From assembly GCF_000471905.2 (NCBI RefSeq), contig NW_006498507.1, positions 7,350,623 through 7,414,622 on the forward strand: 64,000 bases of DNA. The letters are read 5' to 3'. The stretch comes from Amborella trichopoda. Lineage: Eukaryota; Streptophyta; Magnoliopsida; Amborellales; Amborellaceae. Position numbers and translations under genes: made by a program. Positions within the stretch are counted from its first letter, which is position 1, and each line of letters opens with the position of its first letter. The notes beneath the pieces are model-generated. The model did not search any database and was not told the DNA's origin. It saw only the letters and a program-made list of their open reading frames with translations. Of this stretch, positions 24,001-33,002 are shown piece by piece.

Positions 24001-27000
24001 GTGCATACTCTTGTTGTGAACTCCTCTCTGCTAATAAAATTTTGTTTCAAAGAAAAAAAATACTGGCTTCTAATGTACAATGAGAAATGACAGGAGGATA
24101 CATACAATGACTAAGATACAAAAAGGAATGATCAATAGTGTGACGTGATCCTAGAGTTCCAATAAAATAAAATAATAAGAAAAAAAAAAAGGCTCTTCAG
24201 GAAATCCCTATTCTTGGAAAGATGGGCCTTTGCTGATCTTGGAGACTTGACAATGAGGTGATCAAAAGGCTGCATGTTTCTGAGAATTGCTAACAAGAAG
24301 CATTCGTGAGGGTTGGTATGCATGGATGCAAATGTTTGGCATGGTCATGGATAAAAGCACATGGTTTTGGATGAATTTCCAGGGGTATTATTTCAGAAAC
24401 TTTACTAGATATTCAGTGGGTGAATGATGGAAATTTATACAATTTCCATGGCATGTGTAAACTGATAGGATTTATTATAATGTTAGTTTCATCCCATTTA
24501 TCTGTAAAACAGATGGACCACATAAACGAACTGACGCCAACTATTTCATAACAGATGAGGCTCAAAATATGAAGTGGATTATCAAATGTGCACTACACAT
24601 AGGTACAAGTTTTTTGGGTTCCTCTAAGAGCTGAGCGTCCAATTAAATCAACTCCAGTTCTACCCAATTTGGTAATATTATTTTTCTCTTAGAGACGCAC
24701 CAGACTAGCCGACTCCAATTAATTGGGATAAGGCTAGGATGATGATGCTGATGAGGCGCACTAGACTAAAGAGCAATGAACCTCATCCAAATCGAACTTA
24801 CCTGCCAAGTTCATTTTGTCCAATCCATATAACTCTGGTTCTCCCTGAAATTTTTTTTGGGTGAGTCAATGGGGAGAGGGCCCCTACCCTTTGTAGGAAT
24901 TGAGCTTAGGACATAGTGCTGCAAATCGTCGATCACTAGCCAATTAAACCCGGGCTCTTTTCCTAATTTAAAAAAAATAAGAAAAAAATTGAGCTTATAA
25001 ATGCATATTGTTTTTGCCGTAGCCAATGTAAGAGATGTTTAAAGGGAAGCCAGTGAAGCAGTGAATAAAGGGTTTGGAACTATTGGATTTTCTACCTCCT
25101 TAAGTGCTATAATATTAGCTTATAAATGCATGCTTTTTCACTTTGATCGACACGGCTTATCAAGGAGAGAGAGGTTCACAAATTCAGTTCATGCATAATG
25201 TGGCTGACCAAGATTGCAAATTCATTGGAAACCTTAATAGGTCCAATACTTACAACTAAATACCAAATTTGTACAATAGTGATTGAACATTAGGCCAGCC
25301 ATTCAATAAATTTTTAAGAGCATCAAATATTGGAGGAAGCATACAATGTGAAAAAAAAAAATTGAGAACTAAATACTTCATCAGACCAGAAGGGCAATGC
25401 AACAAAATTCAAACTAGTATTTTTTTTTATAGATTCAAAACCTAAAAATATCTTCTGTGGTCTTAGGTTACTAATGAACCTTCAGCTGAAGTATTAAAAG
25501 TGATATACAATAAAATATGGTAATAGCATGCAACATAAATAATCTGATATAGATGACAAGATAAATTCAGAATAGTATTTTATTTTTATTTTTTGAGATT
25601 CAAAACCTAAAAAGCTCTTCTGTGGTCTTAGTTTTCTAATGAAACTTCAGCCAAAGTGATAAAAGTGGAATACAATAAAATATGCTAATAGCATGCAACA
25701 TAAATAATCTGATATAGATGACAAGATAAAAGCTTACCTCTGTTGCACCAAGATTTTCTATCACGGCAATTTTATTACCTAGCGAACACAAACATATATA
25801 GTTAGCATCAAACAACAATTTTAGTGAAGCAAGTGTCCAAAAAACAAAAGGTCCACATAAGATGCTTTGTATGCGCAAAACATAATTCTAACCATGAGAT
25901 AATTAATAATAATAACAAAAAAAGCTGTAAAAAAGTATTTAAATCTGTAGATTCGATAGCCCACTAGTATATTAATATATAAAAGAATGCGTAACTTAAA
26001 TTAAATTTAATGAAGATACCCATGTTGACTGTTTGGACTTTGGACGCACATCTACAATTTCAAACATGATGTCTAGAGGTCTTATTCATGTCTCTACTAA
26101 CACCTTTAGATAGTTGGGCATGCCAAAACATGTTTCACATGCGTGTCTGTGTTACATAGCATGCGAGATAACATATTCTGATCTTTCCCCTTTAATGGTG
26201 CATTTTTATATTTGCTCATTCCTAATCTTGTATAGATACTACTAGGCCAAAAACAATAATTTTGTATCAAACTGACATAGTAAGGAGAAATCAGTGTTTT
26301 TAGACTCATCCGAGCCCAATAGGACTCGACCAAGTAACTCAGCATCACCCAATAGGCGAGTTGGGCACAAGTTGGGAAGCCCGACTCAGTGGCCACCAAA
26401 AATAGCTAAAAATATAAAATAAAATAAAAACACCAAAAAATGTGGAGAAAACCAATATATTGCTTAGAAATATGTTTTTAGATGATTTTGATGATTTTTA
26501 AGATGAACTGGGAACTTTCATAATTTTTTCCTTTTCTTTTAATTTTTCTGAAAGATTCAAGGTATGAATCAAAATTTTCAATTATCCATCTTTTATAGAT
26601 TTTTTATCTTCTTTAGTCTCCTAGTGATTTCTTTTACCTCTTGTAGTTTTTTTTTTCTTTTCTTTTCCTATCTTTAGCTGTTTTTCACAAACTTTTTGCT
26701 TTTTTTTTAAACATTTTTTGGGACGTACATAGGCCGAGTCCACTTGGACTCAGCTGAGGCCAGCTCTAAAACCTTGGGAGAAATTATAGGCACATGGTTA
26801 CACTTGCAGATTGACATCTTCTGCTGGTGGGTTAGACTTAAGAATTTAGAATAAGTGGGTCTTCGTTTAGGACTGACACCCTGACCAAATTAATTGGTTT
26901 CATGGAAAATTTTAGAGTCTGAGATAGAGGTAGTCAAGTTTATTGGATTTCTGAGCTTTCAGGGACTTAGTGTTTCTTGGGTTGACAATAATGAGATCCA

Positions 27001-27114
27001 AGTTTAGTGTCCATGAAAACATATAGAAAGAACACCAAATAAAAAATTAAGGAGTTAGTCTCTTTAATTACTCGAACTCCAACTTTGAACCTAAATTTAT
27101 GACTAAAATACTGA

Positions 27115-27155
<41 letters not shown>

Positions 27156-28170
27156 TCTATGTGAACTGAAAAAGTAAGGTTACATCTTCTCTTCTTCCTT
27201 AACCTCTTCCCCCAACCCACTCTTCTCTATCTCTTCAACCCTAAAATCTTCTCTTCTTCCTCTCTCTTCCCCCTACAGCCCTTTCTCATGCTACTTCTGC
27301 TTGAATCTACAAGCACATACTTCTAAGGTTAAAAGATTGCCTGGTTTTTACAGACAACTCCTAGGCAACAAGCTCCCCCATTGCTCGACGAATAGAATTC
27401 TCACACTCAGCTTATCAGAAGCCCCCGAATTTTCTCTTCTGCATTTTTTCTCCTGTGGATGCTTATGAGGTATTACAAGACAGTGTTTGGCTTCAATCCC
27501 TCGCCCTCCAAGTGTGGTTGACTCGCAAGACCTATTATGCATCCACAAGTGCTTTCTCCTTCTATATGGCAGATTCCTGTAGCACCTAGCTTCTGGTTTT
27601 TTGGGCTGTCGCCCCCCTTTTTAGTTGTTTCTCTCTCCTCAGTATTACTGTTCTCTCACTTTTTCTTCTATCTGGCAACAGTTTTAGTCTGAGCACCCAA
27701 CTTGTCGGATGGCGACTCTAGAATTAGTACTATGTAAATTCTTTTTTTCATTAAAAAGATAACCTTATTCAAAACAAAAAAGCAAGGTTACTGGTGTATT
27801 CTGATTGCTATGAGACATAAGGAAGTCATCCAAATCCTTGACGCCATGGTGAACATCAGAGCTATGCTCTAAATACTTCAACATTTTCAGTGTTAATCAC
27901 AGGGCTTCAAGGTAAAGCTTCAATCAAATTGTTCCGCCCATCAACAGCATTATCTTTTAGAGTTTCTCATTCCCATGGTACCAGCATGCAAAAATCCCTA
28001 ACTTCAAATTGCTTAAGATGCAAGATAAAAAATTGCAGAGAGGAAAAAAGAAGAAAGCAAATAAAGAAGGCAGTGATTGGAATGTGACCTCGAAGATCAA
28101 GCTCCCGGTCGCCAACGGCATTGAAGAAGTGAGGGCATTTCCAAATTAAATCTGCCGTTAGCCTCACCAT
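8283..28170 (-). CDS. U2 small nuclear ribonucleoprotein A' (U2A'), seven exons
   Basis: Spliceosome component: a leucine-rich-repeat protein that with U2B'' binds stem-loop IV of U2 snRNA in the nucleus. Exons on the minus strand: 28170-28089, 25778-25738, 23352-23223, 23083-22878, 22273-22103, 8748-8698, 8504-8283. All borders are GT-AG, phases match, and the total is 903 nt (300 aa). Motifs: [11 protein letters not shown] at the start, [65 protein letters not shown], then [17 protein letters not shown]. The Arabidopsis protein is about 249 aa; the surplus here is an acidic, Gln/Asp-rich C-terminal tail in exon 7. The ATG at 28168-28170 matches the family start. Introns are 2310, 2385, 139, 604, 13354 and 193 nt. 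Intron 5 carries the L1 nest. The gene looks intact. Confidence 0.93.
8974..9031. repeat. Compound (CT)n(CA)n microsatellite in U2A' intron 5
   Basis: A run of CT dinucleotides with one interruption passes into a CA run. It produces spurious Ser-Leu and Arg-Glu open frames on the two strands. Confidence 0.95.
9077..9162. repeat. Short direct repeat, 29-bp core at 57-bp spacing
   Basis: The core beginning CCCATTGGCACAACCACTGC occurs at 9077 and again at 9134 with the same 3' extension TTTTGTTA. It lies next to the microsatellite in the intron. Confidence 0.8.
9530..10085 (+). mobile_element. RTE-clade LINE, 3' part of ORF with GAT tail
   Basis: Degenerate translation on the plus strand matches the C-terminal region of RTE reverse transcriptases: [20 protein letters not shown], then an [12 protein letters not shown] part, RWSGHVQ, and [16 protein letters not shown]. 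It ends at a (GAT)n tail at 10069-10085. Frameshifts and stops make it a pseudogene. It lies in U2A' intron 5, antisense to the gene. Confidence 0.8.
10130..10325. repeat. Fold-back repeat, related to 21165-21300
   Basis: Contains GGTTGGGATCAA near 10139 and its inverse TTGATCCCAACC near 10180. The blocks CTAGCATATG, GGCACAACCA, ATCTTCTAG and CCAACAACTATG recur in the same order at about 21175-21290, on the other side of the R1/L1 nest. It is probably a small non-autonomous transposon. Confidence 0.55.
10520..10735. repeat. 108-bp tandem duplication
   Basis: The core TTTGTGGCCTTTAAAGGC occurs at 10527 and 10635 with the following sequence (GAGAGC, ATAGTGGA, ATATGCAC, GTGGGAGTG) also repeated. 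It lies immediately upstream of repeat copy R1a. Confidence 0.75.
10736..11100 (+). repeat. Repeat family R1, copy a, left part
   Basis: Homologous to 20145-20500: shared blocks include TATGGCCCT, GGGTCATCCCTTGTT, GAGAGATGCCC, AGGAGAACT, TGTGAGAGC, CATGACAGCCG and TGACTTGCTCTTAA-like, in order. The copy is interrupted at 11100 by the L1 insertion and resumes at 18644. Confidence 0.75.
11464..15558 (-). pseudogene. L1 ORF2 (endonuclease, reverse transcriptase, RNase H), broken
   Basis: The endonuclease starts at the ATG at 15558: [17 protein letters not shown] and SDHCPI are the exonuclease-endonuclease-phosphatase signatures, and it stays open for 368 codons. The RT follows: [13 protein letters not shown] and PISLV near 14020-14100, [14 protein letters not shown] near 13880-13930, and the catalytic YADD at 13491-13480, preceded by a stop codon. 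A zf-RVT-like segment ([12 protein letters not shown]) lies near 12190-12270. A C-terminal RNase H fragment ([21 protein letters not shown]) lies at 11868-11464, with the first catalytic Asp changed to Val in the usual FDG motif. Several frameshifts separate these parts. Confidence 0.85.
16221..16332. repeat. Perfect 56-bp tandem duplication in L1 ORF1
   Basis: Unit 16221-16276 is repeated at 16277-16332 with no difference seen, starting GGGGTCAGGCACAGGAGAG. 56 is not a multiple of three, so it shifts the frame. Perfect identity suggests a recent event after the element died. Confidence 0.9.
16475..17030. repeat. 278-bp tandem duplication in L1 ORF1
   Basis: Copy 1 is about 16475-16752 and copy 2 about 16753-17030. 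Both run from the block GCCACTATA to CTAGGGTCCTTAG. The offset is 278 bp (GAGCTGTCCATGA at 16501 and 16779), with scattered substitutions. It is frame-shifting. Confidence 0.88.
18644..19070 (+). repeat. Repeat family R1, copy a, right part
   Basis: Continues copy a after the L1: CAATTATGAGC, GGGTCATGG, then a TTTTAGAAATG-type AT-rich part and a CACATGTGGGA/GGGCCCATA block. This parallels 20500-20890 of copy b. Confidence 0.7.
19071..20139. other. U2A' intron 5 between the two R1 copies
   Basis: About 1.07 kb between R1a and R1b. It contains an AT-rich part, then a pyrimidine-rich part (19440-19560) and several AAACCCTAA-like words (19670-19720). No coding domain is seen. If R1a and R1b were a pair of LTRs this would be the interior, but I see no primer-binding site or polypurine tract. 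Confidence 0.4.
20140..21110 (+). repeat. Repeat family R1, copy b (uninterrupted)
   Basis: Same order of blocks as copy a, without the L1. Around 20485-20530 it preserves the uninterrupted sequence GGTTCCACTATTTATTGG, which aligns with both edges of the L1 insertion. Confidence 0.7.
21165..21300. repeat. Second copy of the 10130-10325 repeat
   Basis: CCTAGCATATG, GGGATCTTCTAG and CCCAACAACTATGG occur in the same order as in the first copy. The rest of the intron up to 22102 holds no recognisable feature. Confidence 0.5.
24709..24753 (+). mobile_element. Very short 5'-truncated RTE LINE tail
   Basis: Only the last RTE bases (CTCCAATTAATTGGGATAAG) and the GAT tail were inserted. The flanks AGACGCACCAGACTAG (24693-24708) and AGGCGCACTAGACTA (24754-24768) are a diverged target-site duplication. 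Confidence 0.6.
25404..25733. repeat. 165-bp tandem duplication next to U2A' exon 2
   Basis: GATTCAAAACCTAAAAA occurs at 25432 and 25597, and GATATAGATGACAAGATAA at the 3' side of each copy. Copy 2 ends a few bases from the exon 2 donor (exon edge 25738). Confidence 0.85.
26293..26778. mobile_element. MITE-like element, family M2, in U2A' intron 1
   Basis: Left end GTTTTTAGACTCATCC followed by GGACTCGACC; right end, reversed, GGTTTTAGAGCTGG followed by GGACTCGGCC. The interior is T-rich and non-coding. Imperfect inverted ends of about 40 bp suggest a non-autonomous DNA transposon. Related ends appear at 40655 and 45509. Confidence 0.5.
27118..27156. repeat. (GA)n microsatellite in U2A' intron 1
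   Basis: An almost pure GA run. The following 27160-28088 is intron sequence, partly pyrimidine-rich. It contains a 66-codon minus-strand open frame (27348-27548) with no recognisable domain. Confidence 0.9.
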
Positions 28171-28782
28171 TGTCACTTCCTACCGGCTTGCGATCCTCCC
28201 CTTCTTGGAGAGAGAAGCCCTTGCGAGATTTTAGAGGGAGAGGTTCGCTTTTGAAGCACGGAGAGAGAGTTGAGATTTTAGTGAGGGAAAAAGCTTAAAT
28301 GGGGCGAGGCCCTAAACAATTCAATTAAATTAAATCGCACCTCAAAAATTCACTATAAAAGGTTATATTTTGATGTTTAAAAATCCTCAAATCCATCTCG
28401 ACCCTACGATAAAAAATGGATTTCGTCGTTAAAATAGTCCATCTTCTAATGTTTTTTTAAACTTCTATTTTCAATATTTATGATTGGATTTTTATAGATA
28501 GCGAAAATTGCTTAAAATCCCAAATATGGACTTTTTTTGACATTTTACCCAGCTTAACTTTTTTTTAACATATTTTTTTTTCAAAACTAAAGCTAATACT
28601 CTCAATACAAAAAGTTTATTCATTCTTATTTTTTTTTATGAAAATACCCTTCTTTTTAGGGGAGCCCTTGGATACCTAAAAATACAAAAAGTTCTTTTTT
28701 TTTTTTATGAAAATACCTTTCCTTTTAGGGGCAGTTGGATATCTATAAATATATTGTCTGTGAAATATATTACTGGCGTAAT

Positions 28783-28868
28783 ACATTGCTGTGTAATACA
28801 GCACCTTACATCACCTGCGTAATATACATTGCTGTGTAATACAGCACCTTACATCACCTGCATAAAAA
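28783..28868. repeat. 43-bp tandem duplication
   Basis: ACATTGCTGTGTAATACAGC begins at 28783 and again at 28826, each followed by ACCTTACATCACCTGC. Confidence 0.85.
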
Positions 28869-29479
28869 GAAATATGGGAAATATATTACCAACATTTTTT
28901 ATTATTTTTTTGGTTTTATCATACCATCCCTATTAATATGTAGCTTAAACTTTATCTTTATTAGTGTGTATCTTAAACGTTATAATTGCATCAGGCATAA
29001 AGAATTAGCCACACCTTTTGTATGTCTTTGCCTCTTGACTTGGAATCACGTGTTTTCAAGATATTAACACTTTGGAATATATACTTTTATTATGATAAGT
29101 CATCATATTTTTTACGTTTTATTTTCTTGTTAAAGCCTTTCAATCATCTCTCTCCATAAAACTTTCGAAAGAAAAAAAAAAAGTTTGAAGAATTTTTGGT
29201 AGTAACCAAGAAGGCTTTATGACTAAATGAGATATATTTTAGGATAAATTATGTTGGGGGATTGGAGGAGATTGAATAGGTCAATTAATTAAAGAAGTTC
29301 TGAAAAAAAAAACAAGTACACCGATTTGAAGATTGTGAGTGAACTTAAGTATTTTGAATTTATCAGCAAACAACAAAATAAGCAGGCTGATCTGAGTAGA
29401 GAACCCAAATCCGTTTGTTTTTTGGAACAATAGCTACAACTATAGTTGCATAACTCAAAAAAAAAATATGTATGATATC

Positions 29480-29645
29480 TAGAAATAAACCATAGCTACA
29501 ATTGTGGTAATCTTTGATATCTGAAAGTAAACCATAGCTATACAATTGTGGTTGCGGGCTTTGATATCTAGAAATAAACCATAGCTACAATTGTGGTAAT
29601 CTTTGATATCTAGAAATAAACTATAGCTATACAATTGTAGTTGCA
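29480..29645. repeat. Four alternating about 45-bp tandem units with CAATTG cores
   Basis: Units share AAATAAACCATAGCTA, CAATTGTGGT and TTTGATATCTAG. They alternate between a form with TAGCTACAATTG and a form with TAGCTATACAATTG plus TTGCGGGC. There is no spacer diversity as in a CRISPR array; this is an ordinary satellite-like repeat. Confidence 0.8.
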
Positions 29646-30189
29646 GAAGATGGGGCTCACCTGCTGGTTGAAGAAGATGGGTTGACGGGTTTTAGCAAAA
29701 TGGGGCTCATCTGTGATTTTGGGGTTTAAATAGATGTCCAAATCGGTTGGCAAAGGGGAGATGGGCTACGGCTTTTTAGCTGCTAGTTGTTATGGTTGAT
29801 TAAGGGGTAAATCACGGGATTTTTGGGTAGAAACATGCTCCCGAAAGATTTCCTTGATTACGCGAGTGTGTTTTACAAATGTGGTCTAGCGTTTCCTTTT
29901 ATTGGGATCCAGAGATGTTAAAAAAAGTTATGCTTGGTAAAATGCCTAGAAAATCCATATTTGGGGGTTTTAAACAATTTTCCCTTATAGATATGCTTGA
30001 TATATAATATTTTTTAAGCTTTAAATTTCATAATTAAGTATGAAAATAAAGTTTTAGCATGCGGTTTGTGTATAGAGTTGAAGCTCTCCACAATCAAAAT
30101 AAATCATATTTTAAAATAGTGTCAAGAATCAAAATAAATCATATTTTCAAATAGTATCAAGAAATGTGGTTACAACATTGAAAATCTTT

Positions 30190-30600
30190 GTGATTGCCTT
30201 CAAATATAAATTTATCTTTAATTATAAAATTTAAGGCTTAAAAAATAGTGTAGATTAAGCACATCGATGAAAACTTAAAAATCTTAAAAAATGACGGTAA
30301 AAAAATGTGTTACAAGATGTACTATTTCTAAAACTAGAAATCCATTTTTTCTCATGTCTATGCATCTTGATATAAAGATTATCAATTTGATGATATTTAG
30401 GACTCAAAACAGCCTCTTCTAGTGAAATTTTTAACTAATTTGATTGCTTAGAGCATCGGTTCTATATGAACTTTTTCCAAAGCTTTAAGCCATCACAAAG
30501 ATTTCCAGTACCAAAACATATATTCTTATATTGCATAAAGGTCGCCTTACTTTGACTGTTTGAGGCCTCAGCCCTATATAAAACACACTACTAATAAAGA
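30190..30600 (-). mobile_element. MITE-like family M3, copy 1
   Basis: Matches 53285-53690 in the same orientation and 31655-32150 and 56715-57090 in the opposite one. Shared blocks: an ATTATAAAATTTAA part, TGTACTATTTCT, CATCTTGATAT, AACTTTTTCC. It is AT-rich and non-coding. Confidence 0.55.
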
Positions 30601-30959
30601 GTGGTTTCCATTTCACTAAAAACAATACTAAAAAGGCCAAGCCAAATGATCGCGTGCTCCCGCTGGTAAACTCTCCCAGGAGCTAAGGTTATTTTTAGGA
30701 GTCCATATCTTATGGATTTATCTTATAATAAGAAAAGATGAACTCTAAAAAGAAAAATAATAATTTAAATGCACACCCTATGAGTATGAAAAATAATGTC
30801 TCATAATTGGATGAGCAGCATCCAAATTTCGACAGTAAGATCTAAGTGTTAAAAAACTCAATATTGAATTTCATTTCCTAAAAATAATCATATGATGATA
30901 GTTAATTAGATCCCAATTTTCTAAATCCAAATAATCATTTCAAATACATGTTCCTCGAG

Positions 30960-31195
30960 GGGGTCAAATAAATAATGTAAAAGTAAAAGAGGCGATTAAT
31001 TTTAGTACGAGGATGTCACAATCAATTTTGACCATCCGACTTAAAATTGAATGGTTGTGATTATTTGATTGGACTTTAAGTCTAAAATAATAATAATCTT
31101 GAACTTCGTGATACACCTAAAGCCATTCCATTGGACATCGAATGGTTGGAAGTAATTGTGACCCCCTTGCAATAAAGATAAACGGATTGGAATCC
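30960..31195. mobile_element. MITE family M1, copy 1 (diverged)
   Basis: TGTCACAATCAATTTTGACC at the left is mirrored by GTAATTGTGACCCCCTTG at the right, with an ACTTCGTGATACACCTAA interior shared with the copy at 35866-36084. Confidence 0.5.
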
Positions 31196-31654
31196 ATTAC
31201 ATGCACATGAACAAAAGTTGAATATGAAAATGAGAGTTGAGATTTTGCGCCCTGTTTGGCTCCCTAGAAATGGGTATCTTGGGGAGATGCCTCTTCTGAA
31301 CTAGTATTTCCTGGAATTGGCATCTCTTAAAATATGGGTGTTCGTTATTTGTAGAGCAAGTGATAAGATACCTAGAAGATGTTTGTCCACTATTTGAATT
31401 CTTTGAGAGATGTGTCTTTCAAAATTTAAAACTTTTATTGTATTGTTATCTTTGAAGTTTTCCTAGTCTTAGTATTGTTTAATTCTCATTATTGTAAACA
31501 GATTTATTTCAATTTTTAAATTGTTGTGCTTGTCTTCCAATTTCTAATACGGTTACACATAATTTAGCTCAAATAATAGCAACAAATGCTCAATGAGAGA
31601 AGATAAACCGATATATATATAGATATATATACTATTTTAATTCCTTTTTTTTTT

Positions 31655-32150
31655 TTTTATAAGAAAAAAGTTTAGACAAGGTTGCAACCTTAAAATATAG
31701 AATTAAGGTGCGTCTCTAAAATCATCATAAAAGGTTATTTTGATGTTGGAACACTCTCTAATTGATTGTCTCGACATCGAGATGTATGAATCATCATCAT
31801 CATCGTAGTTTTTTTTTTCAATTAATTAGGGTTGGCTACACGAATATTGGTATGCTGACCATACCCTCAATAAGGCCATACAAATATGAAAATTTTATAA
31901 TTAAATTTCAAGGTGTATGAATATGAAAGGAAAAGAAGATTGAGCCCTAAAAATAACGTATTTAATCTAGACCGTCTATTTTCAAGATTTTAAAGTGTTT
32001 ATAGATATGCTTGTTTTTAATCATTTTTTAGATTAAAATTTTTGTAATTAGAGATGAAGTGGATTCTCAAGGCCATCTTAAGAAATTTTGATACAAAAAC
32101 TATATTTATGATACAATTTGGAGGTACGTTTAATTTGGATGATTTAAGGT
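31655..32150 (+). mobile_element. MITE-like family M3, copy 2 (interrupted)
   Basis: Shares AAGGTTGCAACCTTAA, TCTCGACATCGA, ATGTATGAATATGAAAG and TCTAGACCGT with 56715-57090. It is interrupted at 31792-31913 by an RTE tail. Confidence 0.65.
31792..31913 (-). mobile_element. RTE LINE tail (122 bp) inserted in M3 copy 2
   Basis: Starts with CATCATCATCATCG (the reversed tail) and AATTAATTAGGGTTGGCTAC. It is flanked on both sides by TGTATGAAT (31783-31791 and 31914-31922). The uninterrupted sequence ATGTATGAATATGAAAG at about 56836 shows the empty site. Confidence 0.75.
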
Positions 32151-32784
32151 TTTTTTTTTGTTTGGGTTTATTTTTTTATTTTTTAGGAATAATTCAAAAG
32201 GAGAAGACATGCTCCTACTCGTTTTCTCAAAATAGTTACGTGAAGGGGTAGGAATAAAAACAATAACACTGTGATCTGGGTGCTACACCACGACTCCAGG
32301 TCCTTTGCACTAATGGTTTTAAGTATATAAAATTTATATACTTCCCCTTATCCAACCCTCCATTACGAATGGAGGGCTACGATTGCCCCAATCACAATAT
32401 CACATTTCTATACTATTTTATTTTTAATTTATTTCTATAAATTATTTTGTAACAAAAATTTGGACGGCTATTCCTTTATTAAACTCGTACTAGCGAAAAT
32501 ATTAAAAAAATATTTACAATAAAATTAAATGACCAAAATACTTTCGAAAGATTTAAGAGATATTTTGATCATTATGTTTTATTTTAATTTTTTTTTTAAT
32601 ATTTTTTATAAGTACGCCCCAATGAAAAGATGATAAGTACCGAATTTCATATTCATATAATTTATATAAAAAAATAAAAATAAAATAAATTAAGACATCA
32701 AAGCTAAAATCAAACGATAAATGGCTGCCTCGATCAAAATTGAACAGCCGGATGATAAGGGAAGCATAGATTTTCTAAGGAAAG

Positions 32785-32792
32785 TATAAAAG
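32785..32792 (+). promoter_or_regulatory. TATA box of the SIL1-like gene
   Basis: TATAAAAG lies about 215 bp upstream of the start codon at 33003. It is followed by a plausible 5' leader rich in GAAGA repeats (32950-32985). This position would set transcription start near 32815. Confidence 0.55.
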
Positions 32793-33002
32793 CCTTTCCC
32801 TAAAGTTCAAACCTTGTACAAACCGCACCCATATCATACTGCACTTTCTTTGAGTCTCGCGGGCAAACAAACAAACGAAAAAGAAAAGAGAGAGAAGGAT
32901 TTCCAAACGAGCAAGACTTCCTTTCTCTCAAAAATATTTGATTCGCTACACATCCATCAGAAGAGAAGAGAAGAGAAGAGAAAAGCAGGCCTCAATCAAT
33001 CA

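Larger units (their letters stand above)
23353..25737 (-). other. U2A' intron 2: mostly unique AT-rich DNA
   Basis: Intron between exons 3 (23352) and 2 (25738). It holds a 45-bp RTE tail insertion at 24709-24753 and a 165-bp tandem duplication beside exon 2. No other gene is seen. The 604-nt intron 4 (22274-22877) has no recognisable feature. Confidence 0.6.
28171..32784. other. Divergent intergenic region between U2A' and the SIL1-like gene
   Basis: 4.8 kb separates the two start codons. 28171-28310 is the 5' leader and proximal promoter side of U2A' (purine-rich on the plus strand). The remainder is AT-rich and carries tandem repeats and MITE copies listed separately. I see no further gene. 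Confidence 0.6.

Noticed and set aside
29480..29645. Regularly repeated units resembling a CRISPR array
   Set aside because: No unique spacers; whole units are duplicated, and the DNA is from a plant nuclear genome.
32814..33002. Upstream extension of the SIL1-like reading frame
   Set aside because: It lacks an ATG, lies in the predicted leader after the TATA box, and adds sequence unlike a signal peptide.
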